Below, piece after piece: positions 35,023-44,871 of a stretch of 64,000 nt of DNA. The stretch is from an uncultured Oxalobacter sp. GTDB taxonomy: Bacteria > Pseudomonadota > Gammaproteobacteria > Burkholderiales > Burkholderiaceae_D. The translations under genes and the position numbers were made by a program. Every line of letters begins with the position of its first letter. Within the stretch, counting starts at the first letter, position 1. The notes beneath the pieces are model-generated. The model had not been told where the DNA came from and searched no databases. It saw only the letters and a program-made list of their open reading frames with translations. The DNA is taken from contig CAKRSU010000005.1 of the NCBI GenBank assembly GCA_934401755.1, forward strand, positions 1 through 64,000, in the 5' to 3' direction.

Positions 35023-35503
35023 TCACCTCATACGAGATTGACTTCATCATATGCCCTGTATCAATCAATGTTTGCGTTGACCCAGATGGCGCAGTATTAC
35101 CATGTTCATCCAAAATGGGAGTTCCGCGATTTCCGATGATTCGAGCTTTCTTTCGAGCAATCGTCGCTGGCGAATTAGGTGGTGGAATATTCGAGTCAAT
35201 TGATTCTTGAATACATGCTTGCATTAAAACGCCTAAACGATTAGCGATTGAATGTAATTCAGCCTTTCCAGCAATAAAGTCAGCCAAACCATTTGAAAAG
35301 TCGGTTTTCCATTGGTCACCATACTTCTTGATGGCTCGTCGCATAAACGGACGAGACGGTGTTTTTGGGTCGCCAAATTCGTTTTTGATTGCGACTTCTG
35401 CAACCGACGTTCCGTCCTCATACGTCGCTCCTTTTAAAACGCCAGCTTTCACTTTGAGATTTTTAAGTGAGCGAATGCGATGAATGACATCTTGAATACT
35501 CAT
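35006..35503 (-). CDS. Tail completion protein (gpS/HK97 gp10-like)
   Basis: The 165-residue protein has KVKAGVLKGATYEDGTSVAEVAIKNEFGDPKTPSRPFMRRAIKKYG early and STQTLIDTGHMMKSISYEV at the end. Both are hallmarks of the virion morphogenesis/tail completion family (NEFG ... PxRPFMR ... L-x-DTGxMxxSI). It is the most clearly recognisable of the connector group. Confidence 0.75.
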   Translation of the reverse strand: MSIQDVIHRIRSLKNLKVKAGVLKGATYEDGTSVAEVAIKNEFGDPKTPSRPFMRRAIKKYGDQWKTDFSNGLADFIAGKAELHSIANRLGVLMQACIQESIDSNIPPPNSPATIARKKARIIGNRGTPILDEHGNTAPSGSTQTLIDTGHMMKSISYEVIDEST

Positions 35504-35505
35504 GA

Positions 35506-35922
35506 TTAACCAAATGGATGATGATTAGAAATGGTAAAGATACGTCCGCCCAATGCGTACGGTTTCAAAAGCATCCACAATGTTCTGCCGCATGGTGTCT
35601 GGTTAAACCAGCTGCCGTTTGGCCCGTTTTGAGGAATCGCATAAGAAACTGAAACTGTGCCTTGAGATGCGGATTGCACTGCCCCAGATTGCCCGACTTC
35701 CCAAAGATTCATGGTTGCCATATGACACACAAACAAATAGAGAACTTCCTTGCGGTTATAAATCCCTTTATCAGGATTGTAAGGAATCATCGCTTCGTCA
35801 GTATTGTCAATAAACGTACAGGCGAGCTGAAATAAATGATTGAGCTCAGCGTCTGTTACCTTGTCTTTGGTGAATTTCGGATAAAACGAGCGGAACTCAT
35901 CGGGATCAAAAATTACAATCAT
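35506..35922 (-). CDS. Head-tail adaptor (DUF4054-like)
   Basis: The 138-residue protein has a helical start (FDPDEFRSFYPKFTKDKVTDAELNHLFQLACTFIDN) and the later segment QGTVSVSYAIPQNGPNGSWFNQTPCGRTLWMLLKPYALGGRIF, typical of DUF4054 adaptors attached below the portal. Confidence 0.75.
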   Translation of the reverse strand: MIVIFDPDEFRSFYPKFTKDKVTDAELNHLFQLACTFIDNTDEAMIPYNPDKGIYNRKEVLYLFVCHMATMNLWEVGQSGAVQSASQGTVSVSYAIPQNGPNGSWFNQTPCGRTLWMLLKPYALGGRIFTISNHHPFG

Positions 35923-36362
35923 GATTTGGTATCGGCTTCGGTGATAGTCTTTTTAGGATCAATCGGTTCATTACCTGTCTTTAGGTTTTCTTTTTCTTTG
36001 GCTTCTGCTTTCGCGTCTTCTTTTGAAGCTGCCGCAAAGAGATAGCCGCCAGAAAAGAGTTTAAAGTTAGGGTCTTTACCGTATTTTTCTTGAATTGCTT
36101 CCCAATCTGAACGAGCAATTACGGTTTCTCCGAAAGCAGCGCCAGAATCTAAAACGCCGCCGTTGAGCCCTCGCAAAGCGCTGTTATGTCCTTTGATGAC
36201 AATGTTTTTATCGTTAATAGTAAAAACAATATCTCGATGAGAACGCAAGCAAACCGTGACAAGATCAGATGTTTTCTTAGTCGTACGTGTCGATTTTGCT
36301 TTGGTTGTTTCAGTTTTAGCAGTTTCGTTAGTGATTTCGGTTTCAGTTTTAGCGGTTGTCAT
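35919..36362 (-). CDS. Head-region protein of unknown function
   Basis: From MTTAKTETEITNETAKTETT (36362, with AGGAGA upstream) the 147-residue protein has a Thr/Lys-rich low-complexity N-terminus, a beta-rich middle (VCLRSHRDIVFTINDKNIVIKGHNSALRGLNGG) and a Lys/Glu tail. The terminator between it and the capsid gene may limit its level. Possible head decoration or head-completion role by position only. Confidence 0.55.
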   Translation of the reverse strand: MTTAKTETEITNETAKTETTKAKSTRTTKKTSDLVTVCLRSHRDIVFTINDKNIVIKGHNSALRGLNGGVLDSGAAFGETVIARSDWEAIQEKYGKDPNFKLFSGGYLFAAASKEDAKAEAKEKENLKTGNEPIDPKKTITEADTKS

Positions 36363-36380
36363 TATTTCTCCTAAAAAGAA

Positions 36381-36408
36381 AAACCCCGCATTAAACGGGG
36401 CTTTGAAG
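36381..36408 (-). terminator. Terminator after the major capsid gene
   Basis: The stem AGCCCCGTTTAATGCGGGGT is followed by TTTTTC on the minus strand, between the capsid stop and the next start. Partial termination here would set the capsid-to-tail transcript ratio. Confidence 0.78.
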
Positions 36409-36427
36409 CACAAAAGAGCGGATTAAA

Positions 36428-37450
36428 TTAAATACCAGTCATTGAAGCAAAAGCTGCTGGCATTCGCATTGCAAACCCGTAGGTAGAAGCTGAGAACTTC
36501 TGACGGAAGCTAGATAGATCAGCAACCAAACGTCCCTGACGGATTTTTTCACCGAACGCCAACTGACCTGTTTTCTGACCAACCGCTTCAGTAATAATCA
36601 ACATCAAGGTTTCGCTAGATGTCCCAGAGAGCTGTGGAACAGTTTCGATTTCCATGTTTGGATAGTTCTTCTTCAGCATTTCGTTGACAGAAACGTTGAA
36701 GTCAGTGGAGGTTGCGAGATAAACCGCACGCCCAGGAGAAACCAAGAGCTTCATGGAGGTGTTCTGGTCAATCAAGCCGCCCATTTGAGCTTGCAACTGA
36801 CCGAACAGTTTGACGATATCACTAAAGATTGCGCCAGTGCCGCCAGTGGTTAATGCAGACTTAGCTACCCAAGTGACCGCAGAGCCAGAAGTGTTTGGTG
36901 TAATCGCTGCTGGCAAATCAGGGTCATTTAACAACCCGTAGATGCGTTTGCCTGCAACCCCGTTCAAGTAGAACTTGTTGGAGTCGATTGCGATAATTTC
37001 AGCAGCGGAGCGCTGTTTACCTGCAACCAAATCAATTTTTGCAGCAGCGGACAAATCGACTTCACGATCACCATAAGTGACGGTGGTCTGGAAGATATAC
37101 TGGTCACGAATATTCCATTCCATGTTCACACCAGAAGATGGTCCATCACCATAATCAGCGTATGGAGCAGTCGAGCCAACGTATTCCTGTGCTGGGTACT
37201 GGTAGTTCGCTGTCGTCCAGTCTCCGACTTTAGATTCATCGAAGATCTTAGTGGCTGCTCGTTTTGCAGTTAATACTTCGATAATGTCTGGGGAGACATA
37301 CTGTAGCAAAAATGCAGGGATAGTCGTATTTGGTGCTGTGGTCAATGCCGCATCCTGCGCCAATCGCCGAGCGACATCTTCGGTTAGCCACCCCTTAGAC
37401 TCGCCAAAGACGAATCCTTTCTTGGCTACATCATTTAAAGATGGATTCAT
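36428..37450 (-). CDS. Major capsid protein (DUF2184-like)
   Basis: The 340-residue protein MNPSLNDVAKKGFVFGESKGWLTEDVARRLAQDA contains AAKIDLVAGKQRSAAEIIAIDSNKFYLNG and a C-terminal QGRLVADLSSFRQKFSASTYGFAMRMPAAFASMTGI. This fits the DUF2184 branch of HK97-fold capsid proteins found with DUF2213 and DUF1073 neighbours. Gene order (protease/scaffold, decoration, capsid) agrees. Confidence 0.82.
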   Translation of the reverse strand: MNPSLNDVAKKGFVFGESKGWLTEDVARRLAQDAALTTAPNTTIPAFLLQYVSPDIIEVLTAKRAATKIFDESKVGDWTTANYQYPAQEYVGSTAPYADYGDGPSSGVNMEWNIRDQYIFQTTVTYGDREVDLSAAAKIDLVAGKQRSAAEIIAIDSNKFYLNGVAGKRIYGLLNDPDLPAAITPNTSGSAVTWVAKSALTTGGTGAIFSDIVKLFGQLQAQMGGLIDQNTSMKLLVSPGRAVYLATSTDFNVSVNEMLKKNYPNMEIETVPQLSGTSSETLMLIITEAVGQKTGQLAFGEKIRQGRLVADLSSFRQKFSASTYGFAMRMPAAFASMTGI

Positions 37451-37465
37451 ATTTACTCCTTTTTC

Positions 37466-37930
37466 TTACCAATTTCCGATAACAATCACTTCGCCGACAG
37501 CGCCGCCTTTCATGACTGTCCAGCCTGTATCAACGTTTGTACCAGAGGTTGCGGACGCCCCAGTGGAAATTGCGCCAGTGGTTGCGTCGGCTAGCACTTT
37601 CTGACCAACGGTTGCTTCGGTGGTTGAAGTAGCGTAGCAATAACCTTTTTTGATAACGGATAAGCCAGAACCTGCTGGAATCTCCATTGTTGCGCCGACG
37701 GTTAAACTTTCGTTCAAGTACTGATAGACACGCTGAACAAAACCCAAAACAGAAGTTCCTCCTGCTTTTGCCTGTTTGAGCGGGTCAGTACCTGCAAAGC
37801 AGAAAGCGCCCGCTTTGACAGCAGTCTCTGCAATCGGATTGATGGCGGTATAGACTTTATCGGTCACATTGACCAAATCCCCCGCAACACCGACTGCAAA
37901 CTCGGTATTTACTTGTTTCTGTAAAGCCAT
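37466..37930 (-). CDS. Capsid decoration/structural cement protein
   Basis: The 154-residue beta-rich, Gly/Ala/Thr-rich protein starts MALQKQVNTEFAVGVAGDLVNVTDKVYTA. It lies between the DUF2213 protein and the capsid, the usual site of cement proteins that stabilise expanded heads. Confidence 0.65.
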   Translation of the reverse strand: MALQKQVNTEFAVGVAGDLVNVTDKVYTAINPIAETAVKAGAFCFAGTDPLKQAKAGGTSVLGFVQRVYQYLNESLTVGATMEIPAGSGLSVIKKGYCYATSTTEATVGQKVLADATTGAISTGASATSGTNVDTGWTVMKGGAVGEVIVIGNW

Positions 37931-37940
37931 AAGTTACTCC

Positions 37941-39356
37941 TTAAAGAATATTATTTAAGCCTTTGAATTTACCCTCGAATGTCGGTGCTGGCGCTGGGGT
38001 AGAATCCTGTGCCAAACGACGGTTGTGCATTTTGACTGCCATGCGGAATACATCACGAGCAGAGCCTGCGGAATAAGCGCCTTCTGGTACACCCATTGCT
38101 TTTAAGCCATGAATGAAGATGTCGTTAGCTGAGTCAAATGCCATAGCGCGAACTGCACCAACATGACGTCCGACTTCTTCTGCGGCAGCGAATTTTTCTT
38201 CCATTGCTTTGACTTGTTTATTGACGCGAGAGTCAATTGCAGCATCTTGAGCAATCGGATCGAATTTTTCAGTGCTTTCTGCGCATTTACCCTGAATGAA
38301 GCCGTCAATAAAAGCTTCCTGAACAGCAGCATCTGCATCGTCTTTACCGCATGCATCCCATGCCTTTTTGGCTTCTGCGGCATGCTCTGACATCAATTTG
38401 TCACGTTCATGGTTTTCACCTGCAGCAATCAATTCTCCAGTGGTATCGTCTTTTCCGCCAGGAATTTCTTCGCGTTCTTCTTTCTTGATTTGGTCGTTTT
38501 CGCCCGTTTTGAAAGCTTCGGCAGCATTAAGACCTTCTTTTGGGCCTTCATCTTCTGCTTTGCTATATCCCAAATCTTTCAAAGTACCTGCAAGCGCTTC
38601 AATTTTGTCATCTGACACTTCTGGTAGCATTTCAACCAGAATCTTACGAATTGCAGCAGCTTTATCTTCATCGTTAGCGGTGGCGTCTTTTTTGTCCAGA
38701 TTCTCTGGATCGCCGTCCCACGCGCCTTTGAAGAAGTCTTTTAACTTAGACATAAGCGTTTTTCCTTTATTCAAGTTAGTTTTTTCTAATTGGGCATCGG
38801 CAACAACCACATCTGGCCCTGCTCTGCCTTTCTCCACAAGGGCAACATGATTGCCCCGAATATTCCGCATGATGAAATCATACGGTTCGCCATCAAACTC
38901 ACCTGACGTAAAATCAGGATCGTATTGATAAGCAGAACTTAATTCCCGCGCGTATCCGTCATTAATCGCTTGAATGCCTGCCTTATCGGTAATTGATAAA
39001 ACATTGTCGATATACGGTGCATTCCAAACGGCGCTTGTGCCAACCGCTCCCACTCGATATTCTTTTTGTGGGGAATTGGCGCTTTCTGGATGATGATGTA
39101 GCAATAACGGCAAGCCGTTAAAAGTTTCAACAGCTTTCTGTAATTCAGCAGAAGGTCGATAGCCGTAGTAGATTTTTGTAGGCGATAATCCGAAGCTTTC
39201 CCATCCAGGGATTTCATTTCCGTAGTACGGAACAACTTGCTCTTTCGTAATATGACAATCGTCTACATGCATAAAGCCGTTATCGTCATAGCGACGTTTA
39301 CTTGCCGCATCAAAAGAAAGCGCTCTTCGATGAGAGCGCTCGGTATCTTTGTTCAT
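37941..39356 (-). CDS. DUF2213 protein: prohead protease/scaffold
   Basis: The 471-residue protein has a protease-like N-terminal half (DDNGFMHVDDCHITKEQVVPYYGNEIPGW ... NGLPLLLHHHPESANS ... DFIMRNIRGNHVALVEKGRAGPDVVVAD). The middle is acidic and helical, rich in Glu/Ala/Lys, and looks like scaffold. A protease fused to scaffold is common for DUF2213 proteins. Confidence 0.75.
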   Translation of the reverse strand: MNKDTERSHRRALSFDAASKRRYDDNGFMHVDDCHITKEQVVPYYGNEIPGWESFGLSPTKIYYGYRPSAELQKAVETFNGLPLLLHHHPESANSPQKEYRVGAVGTSAVWNAPYIDNVLSITDKAGIQAINDGYARELSSAYQYDPDFTSGEFDGEPYDFIMRNIRGNHVALVEKGRAGPDVVVADAQLEKTNLNKGKTLMSKLKDFFKGAWDGDPENLDKKDATANDEDKAAAIRKILVEMLPEVSDDKIEALAGTLKDLGYSKAEDEGPKEGLNAAEAFKTGENDQIKKEEREEIPGGKDDTTGELIAAGENHERDKLMSEHAAEAKKAWDACGKDDADAAVQEAFIDGFIQGKCAESTEKFDPIAQDAAIDSRVNKQVKAMEEKFAAAEEVGRHVGAVRAMAFDSANDIFIHGLKAMGVPEGAYSAGSARDVFRMAVKMHNRRLAQDSTPAPAPTFEGKFKGLNNIL

Positions 39357-39373
39357 TTTTGTTTCTCCTGTTT

Positions 39374-40156
39374 TTATTTGCTAGGTACTAACGGCGGAAT
39401 AATGCTTCTAAACGTGCAGCAACAATTAACGAGCTGCCCTGGCATAATGCGACGTCCAACATCTGGATCGTATAAACCTGCTTCATCGCCATTTAGAAAG
39501 AATCGTTTGTGATGCATCGCAACGTGCGTTTGTCGAGAAGTTTTGCGTCCTGCGATATGAATCCAAATACCCTCATTCAATCCAGCCGATAAACTGGCAG
39601 CACGGTTAATTGCAAACGTTGCCTTGTTTGTTTGATCGACGGCAATCATACGAGCACGTCTTTCTGATACGCCGAAGCTTGCTTTTAAATCCTCAATGAT
39701 TTGTGATCTATCTTGTCCGTTTTGAAGTCCTCGCTGTAAAACACCAGCAACACGGTCTAATTGCTCATCAGGAATACTTTTTATGAGAGAAATTTGGGTA
39801 TCTCTAAGAGACGTTAAAACGTTTTTAACTGACGCATTGTTTTTCCATGAAACATCAACACCGACTTCTGCGAGAGCTTTTTTCAAGCTATTTGAAACGG
39901 CAGCATTCGTTCTTTTGACAAACGCTTCTGCAATTCTTTCCGAAAACTCATCAAATTCTCCTGTCCAGTATTTGCGAAGCCTGTCGAGTTCTTTTTGAAT
40001 TGCTTTTGCTTGCTCTTTGCGATAAATCGCCACACCCCAATGCAATACTGACCGCTGCATACGCTCGATGATTGATTCGAGCTGCTTTTTGTACCAAACT
40101 CGAATGCCGATATTAGGCTTTATCGATCGCAATAGCTTGGATTTTGGTTTTCTCAC
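39374..40156 (-). CDS. Head morphogenesis protein (Mu gpF-like minor head protein)
   Basis: The 260-residue protein has a helical N-terminal part and the gpF-like domain RARMIAVDQTNKATFAINRAASLSAGLNEGIWIHIAGRKTSRQTHVAMHHKRFFLNGDEAG ... PGQLVNCCCTFRSIIP, with the conserved R-x-IA-x-DQTNK and R-x-x-H. Such proteins enter the capsid and may help DNA ejection. It overlaps the portal stop by four bases. Confidence 0.8.
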   Translation of the reverse strand: MRKPKSKLLRSIKPNIGIRVWYKKQLESIIERMQRSVLHWGVAIYRKEQAKAIQKELDRLRKYWTGEFDEFSERIAEAFVKRTNAAVSNSLKKALAEVGVDVSWKNNASVKNVLTSLRDTQISLIKSIPDEQLDRVAGVLQRGLQNGQDRSQIIEDLKASFGVSERRARMIAVDQTNKATFAINRAASLSAGLNEGIWIHIAGRKTSRQTHVAMHHKRFFLNGDEAGLYDPDVGRRIMPGQLVNCCCTFRSIIPPLVPSK

Positions 40157-41574
40157 AATACTTCACCTGATTTATCGACATCATCATTAAAATCAAATTC
40201 ACCTTCTGGTGCTGGTGGTATTTCATCAGGGTCAATATCGTTAAAGCCGCTATCTTTATCTGCAACGAGATGTTTTCTGGCTTCTTCTTGAGAAATGATA
40301 TTGCGATCCACAAAGACAGCGACTGTGTCTGCTTTGGTTTTCTGAGTATTCGCTAAAACTGCTTCATCTTCTTGACCAAGTTCGTCCCATTCAAACTCAA
40401 CCTCTGGATCGATAAAGCCATAAGTATTTAGCTGCAAGCAATTCAAAATAGTCGTCATTGCCTTTCTAAACAACTTTTCTCGCTGACTCTTGATATGATC
40501 GTAGTAATTGCGAATATCGCTCTCGCCTGTTGCATTAAAACCAGATGGCGAAATTCCCAACAATTTCACAGCAGGCGTGCGGTTAATTGCTGCCAAGAAT
40601 TCCAAAGCCTGACGTCCTACATCGGTTAACCCAGTCAAAGTAGATGAGACATTAACGATATCTTCAGCTTCCTTATCGATTGCAATCACTGCATTGTTGT
40701 CGCGATAGCGAGCAATCAAAGCAATACGTTTATCAATTTCTGCAATATTGCCTTGATTAAAAAGCGTCTCGGTTAAGTCTGTTTTAAAGACGGTCATCGA
40801 GTACTTTTTAGCCATATCAGAAGTGGCTTTGCGACATTCCCCGAAATGAATGACATAATCCCAGAGAATCTGCGCTTGAGCGATACCAAAGAAGTTGTAT
40901 ACTGGCTTTAAAAGAATCGACACTTCATTGGCAACAAATCGCATCAAACGAGATGAATGCACCTTTTGCCCCATGACAAACCAGAATTCAGGCTCGTAAA
41001 AATCAGGACTTAATGGGTCGTTTGAATTGTAATTGCCCGGGTAAACGTTAATCGGATCAACAACCGTAAAGCGAACGAGTTTTCCTTTTTCAAGCTCTCG
41101 ACTAACGTTTGAGATATTGAGTGGCAACTGTCTTTGAGCAACATCTGCGCCCGTATCAATATAAACCATACAACCGCCAAAATACCCGACATATTCTGCA
41201 ACCTTATGCAAAACGCTTTGAACATCAAATCGCCGAAGTTCATCGTTAAGCGCGTTGATTTGCTCTTCTTCGCCTTTGACCGTTCCGAATTCACGCAGCA
41301 TATCGTCGGCAACCGTTTCAATGCAGGCACGAATCAATCCGTTTTGAGAGATATCTTGCAGCGCAGGATAGCCCATGAAAGATAATGCAGTTGGCAATTG
41401 CCCCATCTCAAGTGAATGCCCAAGCAAAGAGCAGGCGGATGCAATTGCACTATCATTAGCCATTACGGCTTTTTTATCAGGCTTACCTAATGTCGCAGCG
41501 GGTTTTAATTTATCTGCAAGTGTCATTAGTTCGATCGAATAATCTTCCTGAATGCTGATTGTTTTTTTACTCAT
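40153..41574 (-). CDS. Portal protein (DUF1073-like)
   Basis: The 473-residue protein has [42 protein letters not shown] at the start and [78 protein letters not shown] in the middle, the DUF1073 portal signature. The C-terminus is acidic. It overlaps the terminase stop by four bases. Confidence 0.85.
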   Translation of the reverse strand: MSKKTISIQEDYSIELMTLADKLKPAATLGKPDKKAVMANDSAIASACSLLGHSLEMGQLPTALSFMGYPALQDISQNGLIRACIETVADDMLREFGTVKGEEEQINALNDELRRFDVQSVLHKVAEYVGYFGGCMVYIDTGADVAQRQLPLNISNVSRELEKGKLVRFTVVDPINVYPGNYNSNDPLSPDFYEPEFWFVMGQKVHSSRLMRFVANEVSILLKPVYNFFGIAQAQILWDYVIHFGECRKATSDMAKKYSMTVFKTDLTETLFNQGNIAEIDKRIALIARYRDNNAVIAIDKEAEDIVNVSSTLTGLTDVGRQALEFLAAINRTPAVKLLGISPSGFNATGESDIRNYYDHIKSQREKLFRKAMTTILNCLQLNTYGFIDPEVEFEWDELGQEDEAVLANTQKTKADTVAVFVDRNIISQEEARKHLVADKDSGFNDIDPDEIPPAPEGEFDFNDDVDKSGEVL

Positions 41575-42770
41575 AGTGAAATATTGATTCCTCTGCCTTT
41601 TCGTAAAATATACCCGTTTAGGCTATACCGGATTGCGTCTACCACGTGATTGTTAGCATCTTCGATGATCGGCAAAACCTCGTTAGTACGCTTGTCTATC
41701 TTGTATTTGTAAAGCCTCATTTCTTCTGCGGCGTGCTTACATCGCTCATGAATAATGATTTTTTTAAAGCCTTTTAAATAAGCAATACCATCTTCAACAG
41801 AGCCCTGCCATTTCTTAGCGCCGTCAATCCGAAAATGCTCTTTCTTTTTGAGGTAAGAAATAGTCTCTGGTCTTGCTGCATCTGCCCAGATAGGCCATTT
41901 ACGTGATCCTGGCACTTGATCGTAAAGCGATGCTAATTCAGTAATCTCAACCCCTACGCCATAAGCTTCATAATCGACATAGAGATTGCCGTTCAACATA
42001 AAACAACGAACTAGTGTTGATGGGTCTTTTGCAAATCCAAAGTCAGCGCCAAAAAATAATCGGTCAGCTTGTTGCCATAAATCGTCAGGAAACGCTTCAA
42101 CACGATATTTACCGTTAAATATGACCGCTTCAGTAATCGTTAATGGTTTGCCGAGCCAAACATGCTCGTAAGCACCATAGTCAGACTCTTTCAAAAACTC
42201 CATTTCTTGTCGAAGCACTTCTGGAAACCATGGGTTGTCCATATAATTAACTTCGACATCGACGCAATTTGGCGGCTTATTGGTAACGAAACGTTTGTAG
42301 GTTGGGGCTTCTGTATCAAGCGGATTCCATGTTAGCCAAATTTCTGAATTTTCTTTACGAATCGTTGGAATTAAAATATCCCAGCTTTCCTTACTGACAG
42401 TCTGGGCTTCTTCAATCCATGCTAGATCGATACCTTCAGTTGATTTAATGCCTTGTGGGTCAAAGCGAAGCCCTTTGAAGATAAACTCAGAGCCATTCAT
42501 GCCTCTAATTGATGATTGTGTAATATCAAAATAACGAGAAAGCCCTAAATCATCAATCTGATCTGACAGCAACTTATGAACAGAGTCTTTAATTGTGTTT
42601 TGTACTTCACGCCCGCATAAAATCCTAAGTTGATTTTGATACGAAAGAATGATTAAAGCTCGAGCGACATTAACAGACTTACCAGAACCTCGACCACCCC
42701 TTAAACTTTTATACCGAAACGGTTGAAAGAGCACGGATAGCTTGGGTGGAAATTCAATCCTTTTTTTCAT
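41571..42770 (-). CDS. Terminase large subunit
   Basis: From [21 protein letters not shown] (42770) the 399-residue protein has Walker A GGRGSGKS (25-32), Walker B-like [10 protein letters not shown] and LTWNPL. The nuclease domain has acidic residues in [27 protein letters not shown] and [15 protein letters not shown]. It packages DNA into the prohead. The start is chosen because it overlaps the small-subunit stop by 17 bases and matches family length. Confidence 0.92.
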   Translation of the reverse strand: MKKRIEFPPKLSVLFQPFRYKSLRGGRGSGKSVNVARALIILSYQNQLRILCGREVQNTIKDSVHKLLSDQIDDLGLSRYFDITQSSIRGMNGSEFIFKGLRFDPQGIKSTEGIDLAWIEEAQTVSKESWDILIPTIRKENSEIWLTWNPLDTEAPTYKRFVTNKPPNCVDVEVNYMDNPWFPEVLRQEMEFLKESDYGAYEHVWLGKPLTITEAVIFNGKYRVEAFPDDLWQQADRLFFGADFGFAKDPSTLVRCFMLNGNLYVDYEAYGVGVEITELASLYDQVPGSRKWPIWADAARPETISYLKKKEHFRIDGAKKWQGSVEDGIAYLKGFKKIIIHERCKHAAEEMRLYKYKIDKRTNEVLPIIEDANNHVVDAIRYSLNGYILRKGRGINISL

Positions 42771-43119
42771 TCGGAAAAACAATTTCAAGCGCAGGAGGAG
42801 AAAGAGGAGTGCCATCTGCACCTGTAATTTCAGTTCGGTTGATAGATCGCCATTTGCCGTTACCGCGATTGACAAGATAAAATATCGCAGCCGTTACATT
42901 ACCTTCCTTTGCTTTTTTAAAAAGAGCGTTTTCAATGGTTGCCAACCCTTTTGCTTGCCCTCTTTTTATAGCTTCCGTAATTTCAGGATTTTCTTTGCGC
43001 TTGTTATAGAAAGTTTTTGACGAGATTCTCAAATTCAAACAAATCTCTTCATAACTACATCCAACAGCCGCAAGCGCTTCGACTTTTTCAATGTCGATTT
43101 GAATTCTTTCTCTAGCCAT
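42754..43119 (-). CDS. Terminase small subunit
   Basis: The 121-residue protein has an N-terminal helix-turn-helix ([46 protein letters not shown]) and a short oligomerisation helix ([22 protein letters not shown]), the usual form. It recognises the packaging start. The start overlaps the end of the methyltransferase gene by eight bases. Confidence 0.82.
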   Translation of the reverse strand: MARERIQIDIEKVEALAAVGCSYEEICLNLRISSKTFYNKRKENPEITEAIKRGQAKGLATIENALFKKAKEGNVTAAIFYLVNRGNGKWRSINRTEITGADGTPLSPPALEIVFPNEKKD

Positions 43120-44333
43120 TGCCTAACTCATTAAATTTTATGCCGTCATCTCGAACGGCTTCTTTACCTGTTAAGTTTTGCCATCGCTTAATAATGACAT
43201 CGCAATACTTTGGATCTAATTCCATTAATCGCGCTTTTCGCTTGGTTTGTTCGCACGCAATTAAAGTTGTTCCACTGCCGCCAAATGCATCAAAAACAAT
43301 ATCGCTTTTTTTGGAGCTGTTTTCGATTTGATATTGAAATAATTCGACAGGCTTCATTGTTGGATGTTCGCCATTACGAGACGGATTATCGAACTCTAAT
43401 ATAGTGGTTTGACTTCTGTCGCTATACCAATTGTGTGCTTCGCCAGACTTCCAGCCATACAAGCATGGCTCATGTCGCCATTGATAATCCTGACGACCAA
43501 GAACGAGTTGATTCTTAACCCATATTAAACACTGACGAACAACCCATTGAACATCTCGACATGCTCCACGAAAGTTGTACCCTTCCGAATCAGCGTGCCA
43601 GATATAAAATACCCCCCCCAGGTTTTAGCACTGAATCAGCGACCGAAAACGCATCTGTTAAGAATTGACGAAACGATGCGTCATCCATTGAATCATTTTG
43701 AATCGTTAGTGCGCCATCTGTTTTGCCTTGATAGGCGACGTTATATGGCGGGTCTGTAATATATAAATCGACTTTTCCAGTCTCACCGTCGAGCAACTTA
43801 TCGGCATCTTCAAAACTAGTTGAATCGCCGCACATCAAACGATGTTCACCTAAGATCCATACATCACCCATTTTTGTAACGCATTGTACTGGCGGTTCTG
43901 GAACTTCCATTTCATCGACGTTTGTGTCTGTTGTTTCCTCTAAATCAATCTCATCCAAATCAAAGCCGATAATATCTAAATCAAAATCAGCTTCAGACAA
44001 TGCTTTTAATTCCAACTTGACAAGATTATCATCCCACCCTGAATTTTCAGCGAGCTTGTTGTCGGCAAGAATATAGGCTTTCTTTTGCGTTTCAGTTAAA
44101 TGAGATTCCAAAATGCACGGAACATTCGCTAATCCTAATTTTTTAGCCGCCAAAACACGACAATGCCCCGCCAGAATACCGTTATCATTCGAAATAATGA
44201 CAGGATTTAAGAAGCCAAACTCTTTAATAGATGATGCAACCTGTAGAATTTGCTCGTCACTATGTGTTCTTGCGTTGTTGATGTATGGAATTAATTCATC
44301 AACAGAACGCACAACTAATTCAGTTTGTTTCAT
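43112..44333 (-). CDS. ParB-like nuclease domain fused to DNA adenine methyltransferase, switched out of frame
   Basis: From MKQTELVVRSVDELIPYINN (44333) residues 1-95 form a ParB/Srx-like domain (GHCRVLAAKKLG at 56-67). A beta-class N6-adenine/N4-cytosine methylase follows: TDPPYNVAY (DPPY 194-197), then in the second frame FYIWHADSEGYNFRG ... PTMKPVELFQYQIENSSKKSDIVFDAFGGSGTTLIACEQ. The two frames join at a run of eight G. Eight G give a stop soon after (KPGGGILYLAR), while seven or ten G would give a 406- or 407-residue enzyme. In the present sequence the gene is therefore OFF. It lies just before the terminase genes. Confidence 0.85.
43612..43619 (-). repeat. Homopolymer G8 (minus strand), phase-variation switch
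   Basis: This run of eight G on the coding strand lies in the methyltransferase gene after codons for LKP. Loss of one G restores a continuous frame through both methylase halves, checked codon by codon from here to 43440. Confidence 0.8.
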
Positions 44334-44345
44334 AAATTGAGATTC

Positions 44346-44371
44346 AAAAAAGCCCGCCATTAAGACGGGCA
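44346..44371 (-). terminator. Terminator after small membrane gene 3
   Basis: The stem GCCCGTCTT / AATGGCGGGC is followed by TTTTTTG on the minus strand; it ends just before the methyltransferase start. Confidence 0.75.
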
Positions 44372-44398
44372 ATCAGACAGTTACGTCCTAAGGTAAAT

Positions 44399-44551
44399 TC
44401 ATTGAAAAGCATTAATAATCGCCGCAACACCAAAAAGCGTTGCTGGAAAAACAATGACAGAAACAGCAAAATACAGCAGCTTTCGAACTTTAACCGCTTT
44501 TTCTAATACTTCTATCACTTTATCTAAACCTTTAAAATTGTTAGAATTCAA
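44399..44551 (-). CDS. Small membrane protein, FNFKG family member 3 (TTG start)
   Basis: Starting at a TTG with AAAGGAAC upstream (44551), the 50-residue product reads LNSNNFKGLDKVIEVLEKAVKVRKLLYFAVSVIVFPATLF. It has the family's NFKGL-x-K-VIEVL motif, basic turn and one hydrophobic helix. The longer ATG frame to 44602 would add 17 residues without family similarity. Confidence 0.55.
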   Translation of the reverse strand: MNSNNFKGLDKVIEVLEKAVKVRKLLYFAVSVIVFPATLFGVAAIINAFQ

Positions 44552-44590
44552 GTATGTTCCTTTCGTGAAACGCCCGCGATTGGAAAGTAG

Positions 44591-44623
44591 AACGACTGAC
44601 AATGCGCCAACATTTCAGTCGTT
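44591..44623 (-). terminator. Terminator after small membrane gene 4
   Basis: The stem AACGACTGAAA / TTGTCAGTCGTT-type arms on the minus strand lie seven bases after the stop. The T run is weak, so confidence is moderate. Confidence 0.55.
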
Positions 44624-44629
44624 TGTTTT

Positions 44630-44788
44630 TTATAAAAGCTTATCTATCAAATTGTTTGCAATAGGCGTTATCGAGAAAATAATTACGCATGTTGCAAGAA
44701 TTGCATAAAACGCAATTTTTGCGCTTTTATCTTTACTAATAACTTTAAACATGCCCGCTAATCCTTTAAAATTGAATACATGTTTCAT
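44630..44788 (-). CDS. Small membrane protein, FNFKG family member 4
   Basis: The 52-residue product MKHVFNFKGLAGMFKVISKD has the clearest form of the motif. Its hydrophobic helix IAFYAILATCVIIFSITPIA follows a short basic stretch. AGGAGCTAACT precedes the ATG. It is tandem with member 3, each with its own terminator. Confidence 0.6.
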   Translation of the reverse strand: MKHVFNFKGLAGMFKVISKDKSAKIAFYAILATCVIIFSITPIANNLIDKLL

Positions 44789-44819
44789 AGTTAGCTCCTG
44801 TAACAAGTAACTGTGAAAA

Positions 44820-44862
44820 GCAAAAAAGCCGAGGTGTTGCGAGCACTTCGGCTTTTTGTTTT
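44820..44862 (-). terminator. Terminator after the DUF2513-like gene
   Basis: The stem AAGCCGAAGTGCTC / GAGGTGTT-type partner (GCCGAGGTG ... CACTTCGGC on the plus strand) is followed by TTTTTTG on the minus strand. Confidence 0.8.
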
Positions 44863-44871
44863 ATGGTTGAT

